Positions 1-8,565 are shown, numbered from the stretch's first letter. The stretch is DNA of 64,000 bases from Planotetraspora sp. A-T 1434 (GCF_025420585.1 NZ_JAOEGB010000009.1:124001-188000); one strand, 5' to 3'. Notes: generated from the letters alone by a model not told the origin. Program-made: numbers and translations.

Positions 1-585
1 GGTCCCAAGCAGACCGCGCTCGGCGAGGGCTACTTCGTCACGTGGAACGTCACCTGGTACTCCCGCGACGAGCCGGTGGCGGAGATGCTGTTCCGGCTCC
101 TCAAGTTCCGTCCTCGGCGTAAGCCGGCGGCGCGCGAGCCGTACCCGCTGAAACCGGCCGTCAACAGGGACACCGAGTTCTTCTGGGAGGGGGTGGCCAG
201 GGGGGAGCTTCGCATTCAGAAATGCCGTGGCTGCGGCGAACTGCGGCATCCCCCTGGGCCGATCTGCCCCTCGTGCCGTTCGACCGACCGGACCTACGCC
301 GTGGCGAGCGGTGTGGGCACGGTCTACAGCTACGTGGTCCACCACCATCCGCCGGTGCCGGGACGGGAGACGCCTTTCGTGGTCGCTGTGGTCGAACTGC
401 CGGAAGGAGTGCGGATTGTAGGCAACGTCGTGGACTGTCCCCCTTCGGAGGTGGGTATCGGTATGCCGGTGTGGGTGACCTACCGCGAGATGGACGACGA
501 GCTGACCTTGCCGATGTGGGGGCCGATTCAGGCGCCGATTCAGGGGCCGGTTCAGGCGACGATACGGGTTCCGAGGGAGTCGTGA
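1..585 (+). CDS. ChsH2-like protein: MaoC-type hydratase half fused to DUF35 (partial, 5' end outside window)
   Basis: The last 194 codons are visible. The first ~40 residues (GEGYFVTWNVTWYSRDEPVA) look like the end of a MaoC/FAS1-type hydratase fold. Then comes a DUF35 module: a zinc ribbon with paired CxxC motifs (CRGCGE, CPSCRS, about residues 73-92) and an OB-fold. This MaoC-DUF35 fusion is known from ChsH2, which pairs with ChsH1 to hydrate steroid side-chain enoyl-CoAs and uses its DUF35 part to hold the Ltp2 aldolase. The next two genes are ChsH1-like and Ltp2-like, the same order as the mycobacterial igr operon, which supports the call. The C-terminus carries a short imperfect repeat (GPIQAPIQGPVQ). 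The stop overlaps the next start (ATGA). Confidence 0.8.
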   Translation, partial: GPKQTALGEGYFVTWNVTWYSRDEPVAEMLFRLLKFRPRRKPAAREPYPLKPAVNRDTEFFWEGVARGELRIQKCRGCGELRHPPGPICPSCRSTDRTYAVASGVGTVYSYVVHHHPPVPGRETPFVVAVVELPEGVRIVGNVVDCPPSEVGIGMPVWVTYREMDDELTLPMWGPIQAPIQGPVQATIRVPRES

Positions 586-995
586 TGCAGAGCCGCACGT
601 CGACGGAGGAGCAGGTCGTAGCCGGAAAGACGCTGCCGCCGCTCACGATCGAGCTCACCCCCACGGTGATCGTCTCGACCGCGATCGCGACCAGGGACTT
701 CACGCCGGTTCACCATGACACCGAGGGCGCCCGGGCACAGGGGTCGAAGGACATCTTCCTCAACATCCTCACGACGATGGGGCTGGTCGAGCGGTACGTC
801 ACCGACTGGGCCGGTCCCGGCGCCCTGCTCCACGGCATCAAGGTCAAGCTCGGCGTGCCGGCGTACGCGGGCGACACCCTCACCTTCTCCGGCACGGTGG
901 CCGGGGTGGCGGACGGCGAGATCACGATCGAGGTGATCGGCATGGTCAGCCTCGGCCCCCACGCCACCGCCACCGTCCGCCTCACCCGCGCGTGA
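585..995 (+). CDS. ChsH1-like MaoC-family enoyl-CoA hydratase subunit
   Basis: A 136-residue single hot-dog domain. It contains the hydratase-2 signature around residues 44-53 (ATRDFTPVHHD), giving the Asp/His pair that adds water to enoyl-CoA. The ATG overlaps the upstream stop by one base, so translation is probably coupled. In ChsH1/ChsH2 heterodimers the catalytic residues sit in the small subunit, which fits the intact motif here. The TGA stop lies inside the first copy of the GTGATCATGCAC intergenic repeat. Other MaoC dehydratases look alike, so the steroid substrate is inferred from neighbours. Confidence 0.8.
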   Translation: MQSRTSTEEQVVAGKTLPPLTIELTPTVIVSTAIATRDFTPVHHDTEGARAQGSKDIFLNILTTMGLVERYVTDWAGPGALLHGIKVKLGVPAYAGDTLTFSGTVAGVADGEITIEVIGMVSLGPHATATVRLTRA

Positions 996-1107
996 TCATG
1001 CACAAGTTCCCGTGAGAGGCCGCGACCTCCGGGTCCCCTTTGGTGATCATGCACAAGTTCCCGCGCAGCGGCTCCGGCCTCCCGGATGCCGTTTCGTGAT
1101 CATGCAG
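992..1107 (+). repeat. Intergenic phased repeat cluster A (3 units)
   Basis: Three copies of the core GTGATCATGCAC/G start at 992, 1043 and 1096 (spacing 51 and 53 bp). The first two continue AAGTTCCCG. The cluster fills the gap inside an operon. The first copy supplies the upstream stop codon, and the third runs into the AGGAGG ribosome binding site (1106-1111) of the next gene. Confidence 0.85.
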
Positions 1108-1119
1108 GAGGTCCTTCCC

Positions 1120-2292
1120 ATGCAATCACTTTCCGGCCGTACGGCTGTCGCCGGCATCGGCACGACCGAGTTCTCCAAGGAGTCCGGGCGCTCGGAGCTC
1201 CAATTGGCCGCCGAGGCGGTGTTCGCCGCGTTGGACGACGCCGGGCTCCAGCCGTCCGACGTGGACGGCATGGTGACCTACACCCAGGACACGAACCAGG
1301 AGATCGCCGTCGCCCGCGAGGCCGGCATCGGCGATCTGTCGTTCTTCTCCCGCGTGGAGTATGGCGGTGGGGCGGCCTGCGGCACGGTTCTTCATGCCGC
1401 CATGGCGGTGGCGACGGGGGCCGCTCACACGGTCGTGTGCTATCGGGCGTTCAACGAGCGGTCCGGTCGCCGTTTCGGCCAGCCGGACGCCCGGTTGGGG
1501 GGCCAGCCCTCGTCGCAGGGACTGGAGATGAGCTGGCATGTGCCGTACGGGCTGATGACCCCGGCGGCGTGGGTGGCCATGTTCGCCCAGCGCTACATGT
1601 ACCAATACGGCGTTACGTCGGAAGACTTCGGGCGGGTCGCGGTGGCCATGCGGCGGCACGCCTCGACGAATCCGGCCGCGTGGTTCTACGGCAGGCCGAT
1701 CACCTTGGCGGAGCACCAGAGCTCCAGGTGGATCGTGGAGCCGCTGCACCTGCTGGACTGCTGTCAGGAGAGCGACGGCGCGGTCGCGCTGGTCGTGACC
1801 TCCGCCGAGCGCGCCAGAGATCTGCGCCGCCCGGCGGCGGTCATCACGGCCGCCGCCCAGGGTGCGGGCGCGGGGCAGATGATGATGACCAGCTACTACC
1901 GCGACGACATGGCCGGTCTGCCCGAGATGGGGGTTGTCGGAAGGCAACTGTGGGAGAAGTCGGGTCTCACTCCGGCCGACATTCAGACGGCCATCTTGTA
2001 CGACCACTTCACGCCGTTTGTTCTCACGCAGCTGGAGGAGTTGGGGTTCTGCGGCCGGGGGGAGGCCAAACACCTCGTCCAGGACGGCGGCATCGAGATC
2101 GACGGCCATCTGCCCGTCAACCCGCACGGCGGACAGCTCGGCGAGGCCTACATTCACGGCATGAACGGCATCGCGGAAGCCGTACGGCAGATCCGTGGAA
2201 GCGCGGTGAACCAGGTGCCGAAGGTGCGGAACGTGCTCGTCACGGCCGGGACCGGCGTCCCGACGAGCGGCCTGATCCTGTCGGGCGGCTGA
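1120..2292 (+). CDS. Thiolase-fold lipid-transfer protein, Ltp2-like acyl-CoA aldolase
   Basis: 390 residues with the thiolase/SCP-x fold (SGRTAVAGIGTTEFSKESGR at the N-terminus; VNPHGGQLGEAYIHG near residue 340). Ltp2 cleaves the C17 side chain of the steroid by a retro-aldol step and needs the DUF35 domain of ChsH2 as partner; both partner types lie just upstream. The start at 1120 is chosen because AGGAGG sits 8 nt before the ATG and the family begins at this point. Substrate is inferred from synteny; nonspecific thiolase-like proteins of other acyl-CoA pathways have similar sequences. Confidence 0.75.
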   Translation: MQSLSGRTAVAGIGTTEFSKESGRSELQLAAEAVFAALDDAGLQPSDVDGMVTYTQDTNQEIAVAREAGIGDLSFFSRVEYGGGAACGTVLHAAMAVATGAAHTVVCYRAFNERSGRRFGQPDARLGGQPSSQGLEMSWHVPYGLMTPAAWVAMFAQRYMYQYGVTSEDFGRVAVAMRRHASTNPAAWFYGRPITLAEHQSSRWIVEPLHLLDCCQESDGAVALVVTSAERARDLRRPAAVITAAAQGAGAGQMMMTSYYRDDMAGLPEMGVVGRQLWEKSGLTPADIQTAILYDHFTPFVLTQLEELGFCGRGEAKHLVQDGGIEIDGHLPVNPHGGQLGEAYIHGMNGIAEAVRQIRGSAVNQVPKVRNVLVTAGTGVPTSGLILSGG

Positions 2293-2381
2293 ACACCGCC
2301 AAGACGGTAGACCGTGATCGCGCGAGAGCCGCGCGGGCCGGAGCGTCCCGCAGGTGCCGCGTCGCGTTCAGATCCCCGTAG

Positions 2382-3923
2382 CTAAGGGGTGACGATGGTG
2401 GGGACGCAGAAGAAGACGATCAACGCGATGGCGAGGCAGATGAGGAAGCCGACGAGCTCCCACACCCAGTCGTAGTGGTGCTCGCCCATCTTGATGGGCT
2501 TCACCTTTTTGCCGCCCTTGCCGCCCTTGCCGCCCTTGCCGCGCCGGGCGGCCGCCGCCTCGGTGCGCGTGAGGGTCGGCTCCTTCACGGTGCGCGCCGC
2601 CGTGCCGCCCGCCTGAGCCGTGACTCCTGAAGTGGCCTCGGCAGCGGCGCCGGTTGTGGCCCAGGCAGTGGCCTCGGAAGTGACCCGCGAAGCGGCGCCT
2701 GGAGCCGAGCCCCGCGTCGGACCCGGCGTCAGGTTCGCCGGCACGCCCAGAGTGCCCAGAATGCTCGGAGAACCTGAAGTCACCGGGGCGCCTGCGGGAG
2801 CCGAAGCGTTCTGGGCGGACACGGCACCCCCAAGGCTGGGGGCGTCAGTCGAGGGCGACACGGGCGTGACCGGCAATACGGGCACGTCCGCCGCCATCGC
2901 CGCACCGGCGACCGGCACCGAAGCCTCAGCCGCCGAAGCGGCCGGAACGGACGAGGCAGCCGAAGCCATCGGCGGTTTCTCGTCGGTATCGGCCGGTCGG
3001 AACGCGTCGAAGCCCTCCGAGGCTTCGGCTTCCATCGGGACGGGAGCGGGCAAGGCCGCCGGTTCGGCCGCACGCCGCTTGCGCGTACGGCTCTCGCCGA
3101 GGGCGGCGAGGAGCGCTCCCCGCAGCTTGGGCATGGGCTCGGTGGTGGCCTCGTGCTTGGGCTTCCGTCTCGTCTCCGCCGGGGTGATCGCGCCGGTCTG
3201 CACGACGCACGTGTTGCTCACCTGGTCGGGGTTGTTCAGCGGCAGCGGCCAGGTCGGCGTGGTGGGCCAGAGCTTCTTGGTCGGCAGCTTGGGCGCGGCG
3301 GTAGCCGTACCGGGGTCCTCGAAGGGCAGCGAGGAGAGCACGCGGGCGCGCACCGCGGCTGACGGGCGGCGCCACGGCAGCCGGGCCAGCACGTCCTCCA
3401 CCGGGGCGACCCCGATCGCGTCGTAGACCTCGGCGACGTCCCTGGCCACGAAGGGCGCCGACCTGGCCGCCGCCGTCGCGGTCTCCAGCGTCTGCGCGAA
3501 GCGCCGCCGGGCGCCGAGCCGCAGCTCCTCGGCGGTGTCGGGCGCCACGTCGAGCACGACCGCCAGTTCCGGCGCCACCAGGCCGCAGACGGCCGACAGG
3601 AGCAGAACCTCGCGCTGGTGCGGCCGGATGTCCCGGAAGACCCGCTCGATCAGCGCGGTGGCGGGGTCGGCGATCGAGTCGACGGCGGGGAGGGCGTAGC
3701 TGACGTCTCTGCGGTAGATCTCCCGGCGGGCCAGCGCGTAGAGGACGGCGCGCGGCGGCTCGACGGTCGGGACGCCGGTGAAGACCGCCACGATGGCGTC
3801 GGCGGCGGAGGCCGACTCACCGAGCTGGTCGTGGCAGTACGCGAACAGGCCGGCGGCGTGACGCTCGTAGAGCTCGGCGATCAGCTCGCTGCGGGAGCGC
3901 TGACCGGTGAGCGATGGGGTCAC
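2382..3923 (-). CDS. ECF sigma-like protein with disordered linker and C-terminal membrane anchor
   Basis: 513 residues from the GTG at 3923, chosen because AGAGGAG lies 6 nt upstream; an ATG at 3980 has no clear ribosome binding site. The first ~170 residues resemble sigma-70 region 2 (LIAELYERHAAGLFAYCHDQL) and region 4 (HQREVLLLSAVCGLVAPELA). A long Ala/Pro/Thr-rich segment follows, then a Gly-Lys run (GKGGKGGKGGKKVKP) and one hydrophobic helix (LVGFLICLAIALIVFF) at the extreme C-terminus. This suggests a sigma-like domain tethered to the membrane. Whether it still binds polymerase is unknown. No anti-sigma gene is adjacent. It converges on the steroid genes and diverges from the transporter operon. 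Confidence 0.65.
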   Translation of the reverse strand: MTPSLTGQRSRSELIAELYERHAAGLFAYCHDQLGESASAADAIVAVFTGVPTVEPPRAVLYALARREIYRRDVSYALPAVDSIADPATALIERVFRDIRPHQREVLLLSAVCGLVAPELAVVLDVAPDTAEELRLGARRRFAQTLETATAAARSAPFVARDVAEVYDAIGVAPVEDVLARLPWRRPSAAVRARVLSSLPFEDPGTATAAPKLPTKKLWPTTPTWPLPLNNPDQVSNTCVVQTGAITPAETRRKPKHEATTEPMPKLRGALLAALGESRTRKRRAAEPAALPAPVPMEAEASEGFDAFRPADTDEKPPMASAASSVPAASAAEASVPVAGAAMAADVPVLPVTPVSPSTDAPSLGGAVSAQNASAPAGAPVTSGSPSILGTLGVPANLTPGPTRGSAPGAASRVTSEATAWATTGAAAEATSGVTAQAGGTAARTVKEPTLTRTEAAAARRGKGGKGGKGGKKVKPIKMGEHHYDWVWELVGFLICLAIALIVFFCVPTIVTP

Positions 3924-4238
3924 GACCGGCTCCTCTGGGTTCGTGGCGGAGGGGCTGGAGAGGTTCCAGAGAGTAATCATGCCAAGACATCGCGGGTCAG
4001 CGCACTATTAGATGCGTTTTTGATAGATATTCAGTCGCGGGTTTCGCGGACCATTGGGATCTCCCGAAACTCGGGCGGACGGGACAGACTAGGCAGGTGC
4101 CCTTAGGCTGACGGGCACATCATGTGGCGGGGGCCACGAAAGAGGCCGTCACGCCGGGTGGCTAAGGCAGCCGCTCCTGGGAACAGTGAGGGCGCTCGCG
4201 CTGTTGGTTTGATCGCAATTTCAAGGGACGAGGTCCGC

Positions 4239-5366
4239 GTGATCACATTTGAAGGCGTCACCAAGCGCTACGAGGACGGAACGGTGGCGGTGGACCACCT
4301 CAGCCTCGAGGTGCCCACTGGCGCGATCACCGTGTTCGTGGGGCCCTCCGGCTGTGGCAAGACGACCTCGCTCCGCATGATCAACCGAATGATCGACGCC
4401 ACTTCCGGGCGGATTCTGCTCGACGACCAGGATGTGAAGAACATCGACCCGCCCACGCTGCGGCGCGGCATCGGGTACGTCATCCAGCAGGCCGGCCTTT
4501 TCCCGCACCGCAAGATAGTGGACAACGTGGCCACCGTGCCCTATCTCCTGGGCTGGGACAAGAAGAAGGCCCGGGCGCGGGCGATGGAGCTGATGGAGCT
4601 GGTCGGCCTCGACCCGAAGCTGGCGGGCCGCTACCCCTTCCAGCTCTCCGGCGGCCAGCAGCAGCGGGTCGGGGTGGCCAGGGCGCTCGCGGCGGACCCG
4701 CCCGTGCTGCTGATGGACGAGCCCTTCAGCGCCGTCGACCCGATCGTGCGCGCCAGCCTCCAGGAGGAGCTGCTGCGCCTGCAGTCCGAGCTGCACAAGA
4801 CGATCGTGTTCGTCACCCACGACATCGACGAGGCCATCAAGCTGGGCGACACGGTCGCCGTCCTGCGCGTCGGAGGGCGGCTGGCGCAGATGGCGGGCCC
4901 CGCCACCCTGCTCACCGAGCCCGCCGACGAGTTCGTCCGCGAGTTCCTCGGCCGCGACCGGGGCATCCGGCGGCTGTCGTTCATCTCCGCCAAGAGCGTC
5001 CGGCCCGGCGCGGCTCCGCCCGACCTCGTGGTGGACGACGACGACCGGCCCCTCGGGTGGCGCTGGAACGGCGGGCTCGCGCCGTACGGAACGTTCAACC
5101 CCGAGCGCGACTCGCTGCGCGCGGTGCTGGACGCGGCCCTGCTCTCGCCGAACGGCACCGCGGTCGCCGTCAACGGTGACGGCCGCGTGGAGGGCGTCGT
5201 GACCCGCGAGGCGCTGGACGAGGTCCTCGGCCAGTACGCCGTGGGCGTCCACGAGGACCCCGGCCGCGGCGGGCCCGGCGGGGAGACGGCCGGGGCCGAT
5301 TCGGGAGCGGCCGATGTGGGAGGGGCCGATCTGGGAGGGGCCGATCTGGGAGGGTCGCCGTCATGA
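4239..5366 (+). CDS. Osmoprotectant (glycine betaine/choline-type) ABC transporter ATPase, OpuCA/ProV-like
   Basis: 375 residues from the GTG at 4239 (VITFEGVTKRYEDG); an in-frame ATG at 4122 would add a non-family leader. Walker A GPSGCGKTT (about residues 35-43), Q-loop VIQQAGLFPH, signature LSGGQQQRVGVA, Walker B VLLMDEPFSAVD and switch His THDIDEA are all present. The C-terminal third is a weak CBS-like regulatory region, as in OpuCA/ProV. It ends in an Asp-Gly tail made by a short tandem DNA repeat (5290-5355). It is the first gene of a four-gene operon and overlaps the permease start (ATGA at 5363). The solute is inferred from family and gene order. Confidence 0.85.
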   Translation: MITFEGVTKRYEDGTVAVDHLSLEVPTGAITVFVGPSGCGKTTSLRMINRMIDATSGRILLDDQDVKNIDPPTLRRGIGYVIQQAGLFPHRKIVDNVATVPYLLGWDKKKARARAMELMELVGLDPKLAGRYPFQLSGGQQQRVGVARALAADPPVLLMDEPFSAVDPIVRASLQEELLRLQSELHKTIVFVTHDIDEAIKLGDTVAVLRVGGRLAQMAGPATLLTEPADEFVREFLGRDRGIRRLSFISAKSVRPGAAPPDLVVDDDDRPLGWRWNGGLAPYGTFNPERDSLRAVLDAALLSPNGTAVAVNGDGRVEGVVTREALDEVLGQYAVGVHEDPGRGGPGGETAGADSGAADVGGADLGGADLGGSPS

Positions 5367-6037
5367 ACGACGAGCCGCTGGTCCGCTGGGACTGGATTCT
5401 GCGGAACTGGGACAACGGCAGCCCGTCCGCCATCAGGACCCTGCTGGAGAACCACGTCGTGATGGCGTTCCTGCCGGTGGTCTTCGGGCTGCTCATCGCG
5501 CTGCCGCTCGGGCTCGCCTGCATGCGCTGGCGCTGGCTCTACCAGCCGACGGCCGGGCTGATGAACGTGACCTACTCGCTGCCGTCGCTCGTGCTTTTCT
5601 CGATCTTCCTGTCCGTCACCGGGCTCAGCCAGTCGACGGTGATCCTCCCGCTCACCTTCTTCACGCTGGCCGTGCTGATCCCGGCCGTGGTCGACGGGCT
5701 CACCTCGGTTCCGGACCACGTGCGGCAGTCGGCGGTCGCGATGGGATTCCGGCCGCTGCGCCGTCTTCTCCAGGTCGAGTTGCCGGTCGCCGTGCCCGTG
5801 GTCCTCGCGGGCCTGCGGGTCGCCACGGTGTCGAGCATCAGCCTGGTCAGCGTCGGCGCGCTGATCGGCCAGGGCGGCCTCGGCAACCTCTTCATCGACG
5901 GCTGGCAGCGGCAGTTCTACACGCCGATCGTCGTCGGAATCGCGCTCATCGTGCTGCTCGCCGTGCTCTCCGACGGCCTGCTCGTGCTCGCGCAGCGGCT
6001 GCTGACCCCGTGGTCCCGGGCGAGGAGGACGGCGTGA
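5363..6037 (+). CDS. Osmoprotectant ABC transporter permease 1 (OpuCB-like)
   Basis: 224 residues with about five to six membrane segments and the BPD permease coupling region (PDHVRQSAVAMGFRPLRRLLQV), where the EAA-type loop contacts the ATPase. OpuC-type permeases of about 210-230 residues usually work as unlike pairs, and a second permease follows with a GTGA overlap at 6034. The start overlaps the ATPase stop. The product sits in the cytoplasmic membrane. Confidence 0.85.
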   Translation: MNDEPLVRWDWILRNWDNGSPSAIRTLLENHVVMAFLPVVFGLLIALPLGLACMRWRWLYQPTAGLMNVTYSLPSLVLFSIFLSVTGLSQSTVILPLTFFTLAVLIPAVVDGLTSVPDHVRQSAVAMGFRPLRRLLQVELPVAVPVVLAGLRVATVSSISLVSVGALIGQGGLGNLFIDGWQRQFYTPIVVGIALIVLLAVLSDGLLVLAQRLLTPWSRARRTA

Positions 6038-6696
6038 ACTGGCTGATCGACTTCTTCGGCGACGCCGCGAACTGGTCCGGCCCCGACGGGATCCCCGCCC
6101 GGCTGCTGGAGCACCTGGAGTTCTCGGCCGCCGCCTTCCTCATCGCGGCGTTGGTCGCGGTCCCGCTCGGCATGCTGATCGGCCACACGGGGCGGGGCGC
6201 GCTGCTCGTCGTGATCTCCGCGAACGCCGCCCGCGCCCTTCCCACGCTCGGGCTGCTGGTGCTGGTCGTGCTGCTGATCGGCGTCGGGACCGTCCTCCCG
6301 GTGCTCGTCCCGCTCGTCGTGCTCGCCATCCCGCCGATCCTGGTCAACACCTACGAGGGCGTGCGCGGAGTGGACCCCGACCTCCGGGACGCGGCGTACG
6401 GCATGGGCCTGCGCGGCTACCAGGTCCTCTTCCGGACGTTGACGCCGGTGGCGCTGCCGCTGATCCTGCTGGGCCTGCGGCTCGCCGCGATCCAGGTGGT
6501 GTCGACCGCCACCGTGGCCGCGTTCGTCGGCCTGGGCGGGCTCGGACGGTTCATCATCGACGGTCTCGCCACCAAGAGCTACTCCAGCGTCATCGGCGGA
6601 GCGGTGCTGATCGCGGCCCTCGCCCTCGCCGTCCAGTTGGGATTCACGCTGCTCAACCGGGCGGTCGTCTCCCCGGGGGTGCGGCAGGTCCGCTAA
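6034..6696 (+). CDS. Osmoprotectant ABC transporter permease 2 (OpuCD-like)
   Basis: 220 residues. The GTG overlaps the preceding stop (GTGA), and GAGGAGG lies upstream. It has several hydrophobic segments and a coupling loop (DLRDAAYGMGLRGYQVLF). A GLGGLG motif near residue 170 (AAFVGLGGLGRFIIDGL) is typical of this permease class. It pairs with the permease just upstream to form the membrane channel; the binding protein follows after 37 bp. Confidence 0.85.
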   Translation: MNWLIDFFGDAANWSGPDGIPARLLEHLEFSAAAFLIAALVAVPLGMLIGHTGRGALLVVISANAARALPTLGLLVLVVLLIGVGTVLPVLVPLVVLAIPPILVNTYEGVRGVDPDLRDAAYGMGLRGYQVLFRTLTPVALPLILLGLRLAAIQVVSTATVAAFVGLGGLGRFIIDGLATKSYSSVIGGAVLIAALALAVQLGFTLLNRAVVSPGVRQVR

Positions 6697-6733
6697 CCTT
6701 CCTATTACCCCCCGAATGTGAAGGGATTGCACG

Positions 6734-7651
6734 ATGAGACGTATCCTCAGCGCTGCCGCGGTCGCCCTGACCGCAGCGCTCGCCCTATCCGCGTGTGGTG
6801 GAGGGTCGGACCCCCTGACCACAGCCACGACGTCCGCCGCTCCCGCGACCTCGGGGGGAACGGCCGCCAAGGTCGTGGTCGGCTCCTTCAACTTCCCCGA
6901 GAGCGTGCTCCTCGGCTCGATCTACGCGCAGGCCCTCCAGGCCAAGGGCGTCACGGTCGAGGAGAAGCCCAACATCGGCAGCCGTGAAGTGGTCTACGAC
7001 CAGGTGAAGAGCGGCGGGTTGACGATCCTGCCGGAGTACATCGGCTCGCTGAACGCGTTCGTGGACAAGAGCACCACGGCGAAGACCAAGGACGAGATCC
7101 TGGCCAACCTCAAGGCCAAGCTTCCGCCGGAGCTGGAGATCCTGGACCCGTCCGCGGCCGAGGACAACAACTCGCTGACGGTCACCAAGGAGACGGCCAC
7201 CAAGAACAACCTCGCGACGATCGAGGATCTGGCCAAGGTGTCGAAGGGCTTCGTCGTCGGCGGCCCGCCGGAGTTCAAGGAGCGGCAGGAGGCCAACTTC
7301 AAGAACGTCTACGGCCTGGAGTTCAAGCAGTGGAAGCCGACCGGCGACACCACCGCTGACGCGATCAAGAGCGGCACGATCCAGGTCGGCAACGTCTTCA
7401 CGACCGACCCCAAGATCGTGCTGAACGACCTGGTGCCGCTGAAGGACAACAAGAACGCCTTCGGCGCCGAGAACGTCGTCCCGCTGGTCTACAAGGCCGG
7501 TGTGAACGACACGGTGACCTCGACCCTCAACGCGATCTCGGCCAAGCTCGACACGGCCACGCTGGTGTCGCTGATGAAGCGGATCGCGGTCGACAAGGAC
7601 GACCCGCCGGTGGTCGCCAAGGACTGGCTGACCCAGAACGGCCTCCTGTAA
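6734..7651 (+). CDS. Osmoprotectant ABC transporter substrate-binding lipoprotein (OpuCC/OsmF-like)
   Basis: 305 residues. The signal peptide MRRILSAAAVALTAALALSAC ends in a lipobox (LSAC), so Cys-21 should be lipidated and the protein held on the outer face of the membrane. The mature part matches the QAT-type binding fold (VVVGSFNFPESVLLGSIYAQAL, then the two-lobe core to WLTQNGLL). It is the last gene of the ATPase-permease-permease-binding protein operon. Downstream lies the largest cluster of intergenic repeats. Confidence 0.87.
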   Translation: MRRILSAAAVALTAALALSACGGGSDPLTTATTSAAPATSGGTAAKVVVGSFNFPESVLLGSIYAQALQAKGVTVEEKPNIGSREVVYDQVKSGGLTILPEYIGSLNAFVDKSTTAKTKDEILANLKAKLPPELEILDPSAAEDNNSLTVTKETATKNNLATIEDLAKVSKGFVVGGPPEFKERQEANFKNVYGLEFKQWKPTGDTTADAIKSGTIQVGNVFTTDPKIVLNDLVPLKDNKNAFGAENVVPLVYKAGVNDTVTSTLNAISAKLDTATLVSLMKRIAVDKDDPPVVAKDWLTQNGLL

Positions 7652-7673
7652 CCGGAGCCGCCCCCCCTCGCGC

Positions 7674-8019
7674 GTGATCATGCACAGGTTCCTGGGAAGG
7701 TGTTCTGGTCAGGGACAACTCTGCGCGTGATCATGCGCGCAGTCCTGGATCGGTCCTCCATCAGGGAGAACGTCGCTCGTGATCATGCACGCTTTCCCGT
7801 GAATGACTGCGGGCCTGCGCCGAGACTCTTGGTGACCATGCGACGCACGGATTGCATGATCGCGAAGGGGAAAGCCGCAGGCCAGGCCCCTGCCCGGGAA
7901 ACTGTGCATGATCACCACAAGGGTTGGCGCAGCTCAACGGGCTCCGGCGGAACCCGTGCATGATCACTACGAGGGTTGGCGCAGCTCAACGGGCTCTGGC
8001 GGAACCCGTGCATGATCAC
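7674..8019 (+). repeat. Intergenic phased repeat cluster B (8 units, 4 forward then 4 reverse)
   Basis: This 405-bp gap between opuC and the flavin reductase holds only repeats. Forward cores start at 7674, 7727, 7779 and 7832 (the last degenerate, GTGACCATGCGA). Reverse cores (GTGCATGATCAC) occupy 7852-7863 (degenerate), 7904-7915, 7956-7967 and 8008-8019. Same-orientation spacing is 52-53 bp throughout, with the two arrays meeting near 7845. The last two reverse units are nearly identical over about 50 bp (GGGTTGGCGCAGCTCAACGG shared), which suggests recent unit duplication. Confidence 0.88.
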
Positions 8020-8056
8020 CAACAGTAGTGGTCACCAACAATGGGGAGGGAGGGGC

Positions 8057-8533
8057 ATGTTCACCGAGGCCATGGGGCAGGTGCCGGCGGGGGTCGGCGT
8101 GGTGACGGTCAAGGACGGCCGGGACGACGTCGGCACCACCGTGGCGACGCTCATGTCGGTGTCCCTCGACCCTCCGCTGGTCCTTATCAGCCTCGGCGCG
8201 GAAAGCTACCTCGCCGAGGTGCTGCTCCGCCGGGACCGCTGGGCGGCCAGCCTGCTCGCCGACGGCCAGCAGGCCATCGCTTCGCGGTTCGCCACCCCGG
8301 GCAGGCCCAGCGCCCGACTCCTCCTCGCCGGCGTCCCGCACCACCGCGGGACGCACAGCGAGGCGCTCGTCGTCGACGGCGGCGTGACGGCGCTGGAGGT
8401 CGAGACGGCACAGGTCGTCCCGGCCGGGGATCACACCCTGTTCATCGGGGAGGTCCTCGGAGTCGACTACGTCGACCCCGTCAAGGCCCCGCTCGTACGG
8501 CTCCGCGCCCGCTACCGCCCCGTGCCGCAGTAG
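8057..8533 (+). CDS. Flavin reductase-like (DIM6/NTAB family) FMN-binding protein
   Basis: 158 residues with the split-barrel flavin reductase pattern: an N-terminal MFTEAMGQVPAGVGVVTV strand, the VATLMSVSLDPPLVLISL FMN-contact region, and a closing strand HTLFIGEVLGVDY. Members reduce FMN or FAD with NAD(P)H, often for a partner monooxygenase, but none is adjacent. A GGGAGGGAGGGG stretch just before the ATG is the ribosome binding site. It converges on the SppA gene with a shared hairpin between them. Confidence 0.75.
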   Translation: MFTEAMGQVPAGVGVVTVKDGRDDVGTTVATLMSVSLDPPLVLISLGAESYLAEVLLRRDRWAASLLADGQQAIASRFATPGRPSARLLLAGVPHHRGTHSEALVVDGGVTALEVETAQVVPAGDHTLFIGEVLGVDYVDPVKAPLVRLRARYRPVPQ

Positions 8534-8542
8534 AGGCCGGCG

Positions 8543-8565
8543 ACCCCCGTAGCCGAACCGGGGGT
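8543..8565. terminator. Short hairpin between convergent genes
   Basis: ACCCCCG (8543-8549) pairs with CGGGGGT (8559-8565) around a 9-nt loop in the 31-bp gap between two convergent genes. It could terminate both strands. No T-tract follows. Confidence 0.5.

Noticed and set aside
2620-3426. A 268-codon Ala-rich plus-strand frame
   Set aside because: Antisense to the linker of the sigma-like protein; low complexity and no start signal.
4239-4250. GTGATCAC at the OpuCA start as another copy of the intergenic repeat
   Set aside because: Only the first eight bases match; no ATGCAC or TTCCCG follows and there is no 52-bp neighbour.
7700-7967. Small open frames starting VIMH or MCMIT within the repeats
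   Set aside because: They arise from the ATG and TGA inside each repeat unit; no conserved protein sequence outside the core.
7674-8019. A CRISPR array, because of regularly spaced repeats
   Set aside because: Only about 12-20 bp are conserved, the orientation flips, units are tied to gaps next to many genes, adjacent spacers can be identical, and no cas gene is present.
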